A DNA stretch of 64,000 nt, taken from assembly GCA_029219245.1 (NCBI GenBank), contig JAQXTA010000015.1:103264-167263 (forward strand). The letters are read 5' to 3'. The notes beneath the pieces were generated by a model. It saw nothing but the letters and a program-made list of their open reading frames with translations, was not told where the DNA came from and ran no database searches. The DNA comes from Lachnospiraceae bacterium (GTDB lineage: Bacteria > Bacillota > Clostridia > Lachnospirales > Lachnospiraceae). Numbering within the stretch: the stretch's first letter is position 1; each line of letters begins with the position of its first letter. Positions 38,101-44,025 of this stretch are shown one piece after another. The position numbers and the translations under genes were made by a program.

Positions 38101-38755
38101 CATTCCGGTTAATCACCAACGTATACCGGGACAGGGCAACCGGATCTTCTATTTTAATTTCTGTTTCTTCCGGTATGTATTCTACCGGCTTCTTTTTATT
38201 GATTTCCAACAGAAACTCTTCTACATTATGTTCGTTTCCATGTATTCCGGAAAGCCCCATATAAGCTGCAAGATACTGCTTATCGTTTCCGGTAAAGATA
38301 TGTTCAAATTCCTTACTGTAAAACAAAGTAACCGCTTCCGCCCAGTTACTCTTGGCAAGATTGGTAAAGTGAAACAGATTTTTTATCGGTCCCAGACTGG
38401 ATTCCAGCACATCTTCTACAACGGCAACAGAAAAAGGGAGATAATATTCTCCCTGGTTTGATACCATATGAAAAGTGCCCTTTATTTCACTCCCAGCCTC
38501 TATCCCAGACGTATCCATGCGGTAAAGAATCTCGTCCTGGCTTCCTCCAAAAGTCTGCGTAAGACATTCCATCCTTAAATCAGAGGATACCACATAGCCT
38601 TCCGTAACGACTCCCTGCGGTCCGTAAATCGTAAAGGAACCTTCTGCCACACTGCCTTGCTTAACCGATAGTTCAATACGCGGGCATGAAAAATCCAGGG
38701 AACCATTATCAAACTTGAAATTTCCGTCCAAGATTTCATCCACAATTTGTTTCAA
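35183..38755 (-). CDS. 1190-aa cluster protein with Ig-like and helical repeats (DUF5717-like)
   Basis: A soluble protein without signal or membrane segments. The N-terminal 290 residues are beta-rich with two Ig-like segments (about 20-115 and 200-285). From 320 to 1060 the chain is nearly all helix, with TPR/solenoid-like repeats. The start must be TTG at 38755, as an in-frame TGA lies two codons upstream and the first ATG is 60 codons in. A promoter lies 35-60 bases upstream. I recall DUF5717 for this kind of Lachnospiraceae protein, unverified. It heads the four-gene set. Confidence 0.7.
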   Translation of the reverse strand: MKQIVDEILDGNFKFDNGSLDFSCPRIELSVKQGSVAEGSFTIYGPQGVVTEGYVVSSDLRMECLTQTFGGSQDEILYRMDTSGIEAGSEIKGTFHMVSNQGEYYLPFSVAVVEDVLESSLGPIKNLFHFTNLAKSNWAEAVTLFYSKEFEHIFTGNDKQYLAAYMGLSGIHGNEHNVEEFLLEINKKKPVEYIPEETEIKIEDPVALSRYTLVINRNGWGYTCLQVETEGDFLKVNEETITDDAFLGNLYRLYYYIEDDKLHAGNNYGCIRLINGEQIICIPVTVVNHMNRQGGRRLLGLRKERKWTLLQLMEYYQAFRLKKISTKTWMQETGKLVEKLREMDDKDLAARMFQAQLLITEERTNEAKWILEQNREQVELCQEEQPELWCYFLYLTALSGKEDAYVDAVAGQIAGIYERNRGNWRIAWLLLFLSDEYTKSPSRKWVLLEELFQAHCTSPMIYVEAWHLLCMNPAMLLKLGEFELQVLNYAVKHELMKEEIVLQLLYLAQKQKGYSKLLFHILIACYEERPQNDILHAICTTLIKGNRYGEKYFRWYQAGVEQNLRITRLYEYYMMSAPLDEKSTLPKMVLMYFSYQSDLNYEITAYIYAYVYRHQEEIPEIYSNYLPAIEHFVLEQIKKGRINKDLAYLYRNVLTHPMVDSENAEELMTLLFMQDITIESDNIRQVIPVYPYCTVQKAYPVIGRKVQIPIYDADCKLVLEDGEQNRYTVSVPSHAERLITTGKLSLMAAPFLGEHMGYNFHVCFEHKNFIVIHEENVERFKQLADSEMIAESYRLDIRAKLVQFYYEKDRMRELDEYLLRLKPEMISISDRKDIVRIMVIRGMYPEAYEWVCYSSPYSMDAKVLVKLCSRLLEQNDLTEDTMMTGILQYVLKKGKYDEKVLQYLVKYFDGSIKDMRDIWKTAKEFGVDTYELSERILLQMLYTGSFIGEKSEIFQSYVKEGGKERLIAAFLSQCCYDYVVKEKITEAYLIQMIKKLYGEEVSLHLVCKLAYLKYYAENNQEITEDIRNVICQFLQELLQKQIVLPMFKEYQGYLSVLDRYLDKSILEYRAKPGHRAVIHFLIQKEDGSEQEYCKEEMRDIFAGICVKEFTLFFGERLQYYITEEENGKEQLTQSGTISRSDIGSSTGESRFSMLNDIMIGKTLQDYDTVDHLLEEYYRKDFMVDKLFTML

Positions 38756-38788
38756 TCTTCACACCACGCTTTGCTCATATTTAATTAA

Positions 38789-38818
38789 ATTATACCATTC
38801 CATAACTACTCTCTGCAA
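38789..38818 (-). promoter_or_regulatory. Promoter of the four-gene cluster
   Basis: Minus strand TTGCAG (38813-38818), 18-bp spacer, TATAAT (38789-38794). It overlaps the stem-loop that follows sleC. Confidence 0.6.
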
Positions 38819-38855
38819 GGATGAATAAATTACCAAAGCAATTTATTCATCCTTG
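38816..38855 (-). terminator. Perfect 15-bp stem-loop after sleC
   Basis: CAAGGATGAATAAAT and ATTTATTCATCCTTG pair perfectly with a 10-nt loop, 8 bases after the sleC stop. No T run follows, so it may terminate weakly or protect the 3' end. A similar perfect stem-loop lies before sleC. Confidence 0.55.
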
Positions 38856-38862
38856 CCATTTA

Positions 38863-39445
38863 TCAACCCGGTTCCGCAATTCGGCTGACCCCCACATAGA
38901 CATTGGAAATTTCATACCAGGTCGGGTAATCCGTAATACCATTTGCCGGTAAGCCGAACACTCTCTGGAATGCCCTTACCGCCTCTGCCGTTCCCTGTCC
39001 ATAGACTCCATCCACTGTCACTCTGGGGATGGCAGGATAATTCTGGGCAATCCGGTTAAGCTGTTGCTGCAGCTGTCTTACTTTATCCCCGGATGCTCCA
39101 ATCGACAGATTGTAACCCGGGAAAGAGGACGGTACCCCGGAAATGCTCACAGCCGTATTGATATACATATCACTTCCATAATAATAGCGGATAATTTCAA
39201 TGGCAGAATAGCCTTCATCTCCCAGATATTTGGAGCCCCACTGGCTTAAGCCGTCACAGGTAACTCTCTGCCCGTCGCAGTAGGATGTAAAAATCGGCTG
39301 TCTTACTCCCGGTCTGGAAAGGAAATTGGCAAAAACACTGTCTACCAGTCTGTCGATATTCTGATATGTGTTTCTGCCATAAATCCATTTCTGGTCATAA
39401 GCAGTGGAAGAAGTAATGGTAAAATTGTAACCCTGATTACGGTAC
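38863..39445 (-). CDS. sleC: Spore cortex-lytic enzyme SleC, 3' part
   Basis: The reading frame after the left junction encodes the last 191 residues of SleC. It holds the second half of the SpoIID/lytic-transglycosylase-like catalytic domain (SSTAYDQKWIYGRN; CDGLSQWGSKYLGD; IEIIRYYYGS) and a C-terminal peptidoglycan-binding domain (SGDKVRQLQQQLNRI; DGVYGQGTAEAVRAFQ). It has no start codon or ribosome site of its own: sequence upstream of the junction belongs to the inserted element. SleC hydrolyses spore cortex during clostridial germination. Joined to the 5' part at 43266-43954 across the shared GTACCG/AATCA sequence it gives an in-frame 421-aa protein, close to the C. difficile SleC length. 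Confidence 0.9.
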
Positions 39446-41071
39446 GGTGAAAGCAGGAGATTTCCACGCTTCCGGTCGGATTTTGCATTGGATTCTGACT
39501 GCATCGTCTTTCACCTCAATCCGATCGATGAGGGAAGAAAGTATCATCTGTTTTGTTGCGGTATCAGTCTCCCGGAATACCGCTTTCCAATCCAGTGTTC
39601 TTCCGATAACTTTTTCCAAATCATTATCTGCCGGTTCTGTCTGCCGTAGTTTTCTATTTATTTTCTTTTCCTTTTGCTGCAATTTTTCTATCTCTTGTTC
39701 TTTCTGATTTAGTAGAAAAGCTAATTTTTCCGCACTGAAACAATATTCTCCCCGGATGGCCTCCGGAATTTTTTCTTCCAGCGTTTTCTTATCTTCGTTT
39801 ACCCTTCTCTTTTCTTTCTGAATATTTTGCAGTTCTTTCTGCATGCTGCTTTTCTGCTTTTCCTGTATCTTCTGCCATTCTTCTGTCATGTCCACCGCTT
39901 TTAACTGTTCCATAAAACCTTCCACCATTTGAAAAACAATTCCTTCTAAGTAATTCTGCGAGTAACAATTTCTCATTCCGCATTTCCCGGAACATACATA
40001 TCTTCCGATAAAAGATACTTTCTCTTCTCCGGTTGTTTTTATCGTCCAGTGATTGCAATAGCTTCCATTTTTCAGCTTACTTCCGCAATAACCGCAATAA
40101 GCAAGCCCCGTCAAAACCAGTTTCCCTTTGGTAGAAAACGGAACCGGATACTGTTCTTTGGAAGCATTAAGTTTCGCTTTCCTTGCTTCTCTTATCTCCT
40201 GTGCTTTTTCCCACACCTTTTGCTCAATAATTACCAGTTCCGGAATCTGTTTTTCCGAATAAACCCACTCTTTACGGTCTAACCTTGTAAATCCACTCAG
40301 GCTGTTACTGTTTTGTTTTACCCGCCTGTTAATTGCATAATACCCCATATATATCGGGTTTTTCAGAATGCCGGCTATGGTTGACGCTTTCCACTTGTCC
40401 GTTGTAATCGCCGGAATTTTCTCTTCATTCAACTGCTTCGCAATCCTTTCATAACCCATTCCCTGCAAAATAACCAGACTGTATATCTTTTGGACAATTA
40501 CTGCATCCTGCTCTACTATTTCCAGCTTTTTCAACAATCTGCCATGATTGCTTACCATGCCGGACGGCACCAGCCGATAACCGAAAGGTGCTTTTCCCCC
40601 GACGAACTTTCCGGATTTCACTAACTCTATCTGATTATCCCGCACACGCATACTGGTCTTCTTGCTTTCTCCTTCGTTCTGCCAGAAACGGATATAGTTC
40701 AAAAGCTTATCGACATGCTCCTCTGTTTTCAGCTGCCCGTCCTTGATGGTCCAGACTTCGATACCAAGCTGATTCAACGTTGCAACATAGAAACTGTATT
40801 CTTCCTGTCTGCCGATTCTGTCAGACATATAAGTAAGTAAAATATCAAACTGCTTTGCTCTTGCATCTGCCAGAATCTGTTGTAAGACTTCCCTATCCTC
40901 CACTCCGTTCTTATAGGCGGATATGGCTTTTTCAATATATTCCTTGTCAAACACCCAATCAGGACGTTGCGCAATATATTGTTCTGCTTCCGCTCTCTGC
41001 ACAGGTATGTCATCATCGTGAAGCTGCGCTCTTGAGGATACCCTAAGCAGTGTCCGGACTTTTTTACTCAT
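39437..41071 (-). CDS. Large serine recombinase of the sleC element
   Basis: A 544-aa site-specific recombinase starting at MSKKVRTLLRVSS (ATG 41071, GGAGG upstream). The catalytic Ser is in RVSS (Ser12) of the resolvase domain (to about 150). The recombinase domain (GGKAPFGYRLVPSG to STIAGILKNPIYMGYYAINRR) follows, then a zinc ribbon (AYCGYCGSKL; CSGKCGMRNC, about 320-370), a long coiled-coil (395-480) and a C-terminal tail. This is the SpoIVCA/TnpX class. It probably carries out excision and integration at the sleC site. Its last codons run through the left junction, and its stop TAA lies in sleC sequence beside the element end. Confidence 0.95.
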   Translation of the reverse strand: MSKKVRTLLRVSSRAQLHDDDIPVQRAEAEQYIAQRPDWVFDKEYIEKAISAYKNGVEDREVLQQILADARAKQFDILLTYMSDRIGRQEEYSFYVATLNQLGIEVWTIKDGQLKTEEHVDKLLNYIRFWQNEGESKKTSMRVRDNQIELVKSGKFVGGKAPFGYRLVPSGMVSNHGRLLKKLEIVEQDAVIVQKIYSLVILQGMGYERIAKQLNEEKIPAITTDKWKASTIAGILKNPIYMGYYAINRRVKQNSNSLSGFTRLDRKEWVYSEKQIPELVIIEQKVWEKAQEIREARKAKLNASKEQYPVPFSTKGKLVLTGLAYCGYCGSKLKNGSYCNHWTIKTTGEEKVSFIGRYVCSGKCGMRNCYSQNYLEGIVFQMVEGFMEQLKAVDMTEEWQKIQEKQKSSMQKELQNIQKEKRRVNEDKKTLEEKIPEAIRGEYCFSAEKLAFLLNQKEQEIEKLQQKEKKINRKLRQTEPADNDLEKVIGRTLDWKAVFRETDTATKQMILSSLIDRIEVKDDAVRIQCKIRPEAWKSPAFTVP

Positions 41072-41273
41072 ACTTCCTTTCCTCCCTGTCCTTTGTGATG
41101 AGAGATGAGCATACCGGATTATCCACATATATCGTTCTGATGCTTCGTAGGTAAATTTCCTTGAGTCTGTCGAAAAACTCCAGCTCTGTCTCTCTGTCTG
41201 ATGATTCCGGGAATTCCAACGTAACGGTTACCTCTTTCTTACGGTATCTGTATAAAAATGTCTGTGAATCCAT
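41064..41273 (-). CDS. Small protein overlapping the recombinase gene (TnpW-like / RDF candidate)
   Basis: A 69-aa protein with GAGGAAGAA before its ATG; its stop overlaps the recombinase start by 8 bases, so the two are co-translated. The sequence (KKEVTVTLEFPESSDRETEL, then an amphipathic helix) loosely resembles TnpW-type small proteins found beside serine recombinases in clostridial transposons. By position it could be a recombination directionality factor, as SprB is for SprA in the spsM element of Bacillus. No DNA-binding motif is evident. Confidence 0.7.
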   Translation of the reverse strand: MDSQTFLYRYRKKEVTVTLEFPESSDRETELEFFDRLKEIYLRSIRTIYVDNPVCSSLITKDREERKYE

Positions 41274-41375
41274 GGATTCTTCCTCTATGATATCTTTTCC
41301 TTTTATTGATATGTACCTTTCAGAAGCGGTATGCAGGATGAAAGTAGAAACCGTCTATTACCAGGCACACATCAA

Positions 41376-41412
41376 AAAAAGTAACCTGACCATCCAGCTC
41401 AGGTTACTTTTT
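41376..41412. terminator. Bidirectional terminator after the DUF5722-like gene
   Basis: A perfect 14-bp stem AAAAAGTAACCTGA/TCAGGTTACTTTTT with T runs in both directions. It separates the cargo gene from the recombinase pair, which therefore needs its own promoter within 41274-41375, where no clear sigma-A box is seen. Confidence 0.85.
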
Positions 41413-41451
41413 AATAAAAACCACATATAATTATAATTTATGAATGTCTAT

Positions 41452-43104
41452 TTACTGTACAACGCCATCGCCGCCCCGCGTCCAGACAATGTTCTGGCTG
41501 ATCATTTTATCAATGTCCATACCGATAATTTCAGATGCTCTTGCTTTGGCAATTCCTTCATTAGAAGTACCAAGATTCTGATAGATATAATAAGCCGGCT
41601 TCTTATTTCCGTTTAAATCATACAAACCAAGTGCCAGATTACTTTCCATTTCATGGGCATCATCCGTCTGACGGAACAGGATAAACGCATCAATATCCGG
41701 AATGGATGCTGCTTTCAGATAGCCATAAGCAACGGAAGCCTCCTGTGCTGCATCGCCAAAGCTGGAAGTATAGCCAATCTCTGCGATAGAAATACTTCTT
41801 ACTTCTCCCGCCGGATTTAAGAATTTGTCCTGATGCATATAGTCAATCAGAATATCAATGTTCTGCATGGTAATATACGGTGTGGTAATGTTGTTTTTCA
41901 CCCATACTGCCGGTCCGTTCCATGCATATGGATCATATAACGGGGAGTTATACGGGTGATAAGAAAGTCCCCAGTCAATATTTCCTTCCCTGTTCATATA
42001 ATAATTAAACTGGTCTAAATACTCTTTTGCAAGGAAGCTTCCCGGATTGGATTTCCGGTTCCACTCCTGGTCAATGGAATTATAAATCCGGACATTGGCA
42101 TTCATGCTCTTCATTTCATTGTAAATAATTCGAAATGCCTTTACATAAATATTGACATTAAAGTCAAGGGAAGAGGAATTGGTATACCACCATGAAGTTC
42201 TTGCATTGACTTCATTTCCCACAATCCAGTTATCCACCTGTCCATGATTCTGTTTACCGGAATAACGCTGTCCCAAAAAGGCACCAATTGCTTTCAGATG
42301 ATTGGTTCCGGCTTCATCCGCTACATTCAATGCATAACCCGGGCAATCGCCGCCTACTGCTGTCGGATGTACCAGATCCTGTGAATACTGACCTCTTCCG
42401 CCATTCAAAATTACCATCGTAACCTGCATTCCATAGGCATTAAAGCTCCGAATCATGGAATCATATTTACCAACCATATTACTGTCAAAATAGTAGGTCT
42501 GGCCGTTGTAGTTAAAAGGTATGGCTCCCGGAACCGATGCAGCCGAACAGATATCATCTACATACATATTATATACGACTTGGGAAACGCCAAGTGCCTG
42601 CAACTCACCATTTGAGCATTTGGTAAGGTCCGGCAGAATCCCTTTGATTCCCGCCGGCTTACGGGCAGATGTATAAGCTGCCATCGCTTCCGGATTGGTA
42701 ATATAATGCTCATCACTTACCTGAACCATTTGTCCGTTTCTCTTCACAGCAACCAGGAATTTACGGCTCAGATTCGAGTCTGCAGTATTATAATTCAATG
42801 CAAAGCTTGCAGTGACCGATTTTCCTGCTTCTACCGTTGCTACGATTTGTCCCGTCGGTCCATCCTGATATACTTCATCCGCATAAATGTAGTATTTTCC
42901 GTCATCACTGGAAGGAACACTTCCGGCACTGATCTGACAATCTACATTGCTTCCCGAAAGCAGACAGGAATCGATGGAAACCGGACGTCCCGCCGCTTCA
43001 ACCTGCATCCTGTTACATTCCGGTAATATGGCACTTGCAAATGCTGCTACCACTGCAACCGCCACTGCCAAAAATGTTACTACTGCTTTTTTCATTCTGC
43101 TCAT
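41452..43104 (-). CDS. Secreted DUF5722-like glycosidase-fold protein (element cargo)
   Basis: A 550-aa protein with a signal peptide (MSRMKKAVVTFLAVAVAVV, cleavage near VEAAG). The N-terminal 100 residues are beta-rich, and residues 140-510 look like a TIM barrel: repeated strand motifs such as VDNWIVGNEVNA with a Glu typical of clan-A glycosidase acid/bases, DWGLSYHPY, and SISIAEIGYT with a second Glu. I recall DUF5722 for such proteins in Lachnospiraceae, unverified. It has its own promoter and terminator inside the sleC element. A cell-wall or polysaccharide target would fit an element living in a cortex enzyme gene, but this is inference. Confidence 0.75.
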   Translation of the reverse strand: MSRMKKAVVTFLAVAVAVVAAFASAILPECNRMQVEAAGRPVSIDSCLLSGSNVDCQISAGSVPSSDDGKYYIYADEVYQDGPTGQIVATVEAGKSVTASFALNYNTADSNLSRKFLVAVKRNGQMVQVSDEHYITNPEAMAAYTSARKPAGIKGILPDLTKCSNGELQALGVSQVVYNMYVDDICSAASVPGAIPFNYNGQTYYFDSNMVGKYDSMIRSFNAYGMQVTMVILNGGRGQYSQDLVHPTAVGGDCPGYALNVADEAGTNHLKAIGAFLGQRYSGKQNHGQVDNWIVGNEVNARTSWWYTNSSSLDFNVNIYVKAFRIIYNEMKSMNANVRIYNSIDQEWNRKSNPGSFLAKEYLDQFNYYMNREGNIDWGLSYHPYNSPLYDPYAWNGPAVWVKNNITTPYITMQNIDILIDYMHQDKFLNPAGEVRSISIAEIGYTSSFGDAAQEASVAYGYLKAASIPDIDAFILFRQTDDAHEMESNLALGLYDLNGNKKPAYYIYQNLGTSNEGIAKARASEIIGMDIDKMISQNIVWTRGGDGVVQ

Positions 43105-43211
43105 ACTTTTCTCCCCTGTTAATTAAATTCTTTCATCATTTCGTATTACTATTTTACTGCTGTTCCTTTAAAATATGCAGTCTTTGCACAAACATTTCCT
43201 TCTATTTTTCC

Positions 43212-43240
43212 ATTATATAGTAAGGAACCTAAAAAGACAA
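43212..43240 (-). promoter_or_regulatory. Promoter of the DUF5722-like gene
   Basis: Minus strand TTGTCT (43235-43240), 17-bp spacer, TATAAT (43212-43217). It lies inside the element, next to the right junction, and about 100 bases before the start codon, which has AGGGGAG upstream. Confidence 0.65.
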
Positions 43241-43249
43241 TATTCCTGC

Positions 43250-43954
43250 TTAAAAACATTGATTTCGGTACCACTCCGTATATACCCTGTTTAGAGTAAA
43301 GGACAAAATCGCCAGAATATTCGCATAAATGGAGCTTTCCGGCCAGGTTGCATAAATTTCGGAGGAAGCTACGTTCTTAATATAGTCTTTGTATCTGACA
43401 TAATAATTCGGTGCACTGGTATCATTCGGAACACCATCGTGTACAATCACATATTCGGGTACAACGACCCGGCTTAAAACGATTTCTCCGGTCTCATCCA
43501 TCGGTTTTATTTCTTCTTCCGGAATCTTAGGCGGATAAATACCATACAAAGTATGATCCGGAATGACTATCGTTTCTTCCGGTGTAGTGGAAGTTTCCAA
43601 TGGTGTCATCTGTATATTTTGTACCGCAGTGACATCCGGCAGTACTTCTACTCCGGAAACCTCAACCGGTTCATAGCCCGGTGCTTCTACCGTCACATTA
43701 TATTCGGTATAGGGCATAGGCGACTCCGGTGTCAGACTATAAGAAAGTGGTGGGGCAGAAAGCTGTACTTCCTGTGCCTGACCTGAAATATCGGTTTCCA
43801 GCTTTTCTATCGTTTCTTCCGGCGTTTTAGTACCCGCTATGGAAATAACCGCATTCTTAATTGGAATCAAACCGATATTAGATGTAACATTTATTTGCAA
43901 TCCACCTGTTTGTGTTCCTTCCATCTGCGCGCTTTTAACTATTTTCTCGCTCAT
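43250..43954 (-). CDS. sleC: Spore cortex-lytic enzyme SleC, 5' part
   Basis: Encodes the first 230 residues of SleC and then four element-derived codons (Asn-Gln-Cys-Phe) and a stop. The N-terminal pre-pro region (LQINVTSNIGLIPIKNAVIS; SYSLTPESPMPY) and the start of the catalytic domain (HTLYGIYPPKIPE; VHDGVPNDTSAPNY; NVASSEIYATWP; ILSFTLNRVYTEWYR) match clostridial SleC as I recall it. The likely catalytic Glu lies here, away from the rest of its domain. ATG 43954 is chosen; a TTG 18 bases upstream is possible. In this arrangement no full SleC can be made. Confidence 0.92.
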   Translation of the reverse strand: MSEKIVKSAQMEGTQTGGLQINVTSNIGLIPIKNAVISIAGTKTPEETIEKLETDISGQAQEVQLSAPPLSYSLTPESPMPYTEYNVTVEAPGYEPVEVSGVEVLPDVTAVQNIQMTPLETSTTPEETIVIPDHTLYGIYPPKIPEEEIKPMDETGEIVLSRVVVPEYVIVHDGVPNDTSAPNYYVRYKDYIKNVASSEIYATWPESSIYANILAILSFTLNRVYTEWYRNQCF

Positions 43955-43960
43955 ATAAAT

Positions 43961-44002
43961 ACCTGCATACAATAATCATCTTCTTAATTATTGTATGCAG
44001 GT
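43961..44002. promoter_or_regulatory. Perfect 16-bp inverted repeat before sleC
   Basis: ACCTGCATACAATAAT and ATTATTGTATGCAGGT pair perfectly with a 10-nt loop, between htpG and sleC and 6 bases before the sleC ATG. No T run follows on the minus strand. The right arm contains the only AGG-like ribosome site. The left arm on the minus strand reads CATACAAT, which fits the CATAnnnT -10 pattern of the sporulation sigma factors E and K, but no matching -35 is clear. Confidence 0.7.
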
Positions 44003-44025
44003 AAATTATACTCGTCACAAAACTC

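Larger units (their letters stand above)
39440..43265. mobile_element. 3.8-kb serine-recombinase element interrupting sleC
   Basis: The 3826-bp segment between two copies of plus-strand CGGTAC (39440-39445 and 43266-43271). The homology extends across one mismatch to TGATT, so the two sites share 12 of 13 bases. It contains a large serine recombinase, a small upstream overlapping gene and a secreted DUF5722-like gene, all on the minus strand like sleC. Precise removal at either shared run restores Tyr-Arg-Asn-Gln-Gly across the junction. Just inside both ends lie 8-bp inverted arms (AAGCAGGA 39451-39458; TCCTGCTT 43244-43251), the expected arms of a phage-type attP in the excised circle. Compare the skin element in sigK. 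Confidence 0.88.

Noticed and set aside
39446..39504. ATG at 39504 as start of an independent peptidoglycan-binding gene
   Set aside because: The codons between 39504 and 39446 lie antisense-free within recombinase sequence in another frame and show no SleC similarity or ribosome site; similarity begins exactly at the junction.
41281..41340. Sigma-E/K promoter for the recombinase pair
   Set aside because: CATATCAA and CATACCGC each miss the -10 pattern by a base, and no -35 stands out at the right distance.
39440..43265. Prophage remnant
   Set aside because: No phage structural, replication or lysis gene is present; the element has only three genes.
38863..43954. sleC as a plain decayed pseudogene
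   Set aside because: Both halves are intact to the base at the junction and join in frame, with no other stop or frameshift, which argues for a reversible interruption.
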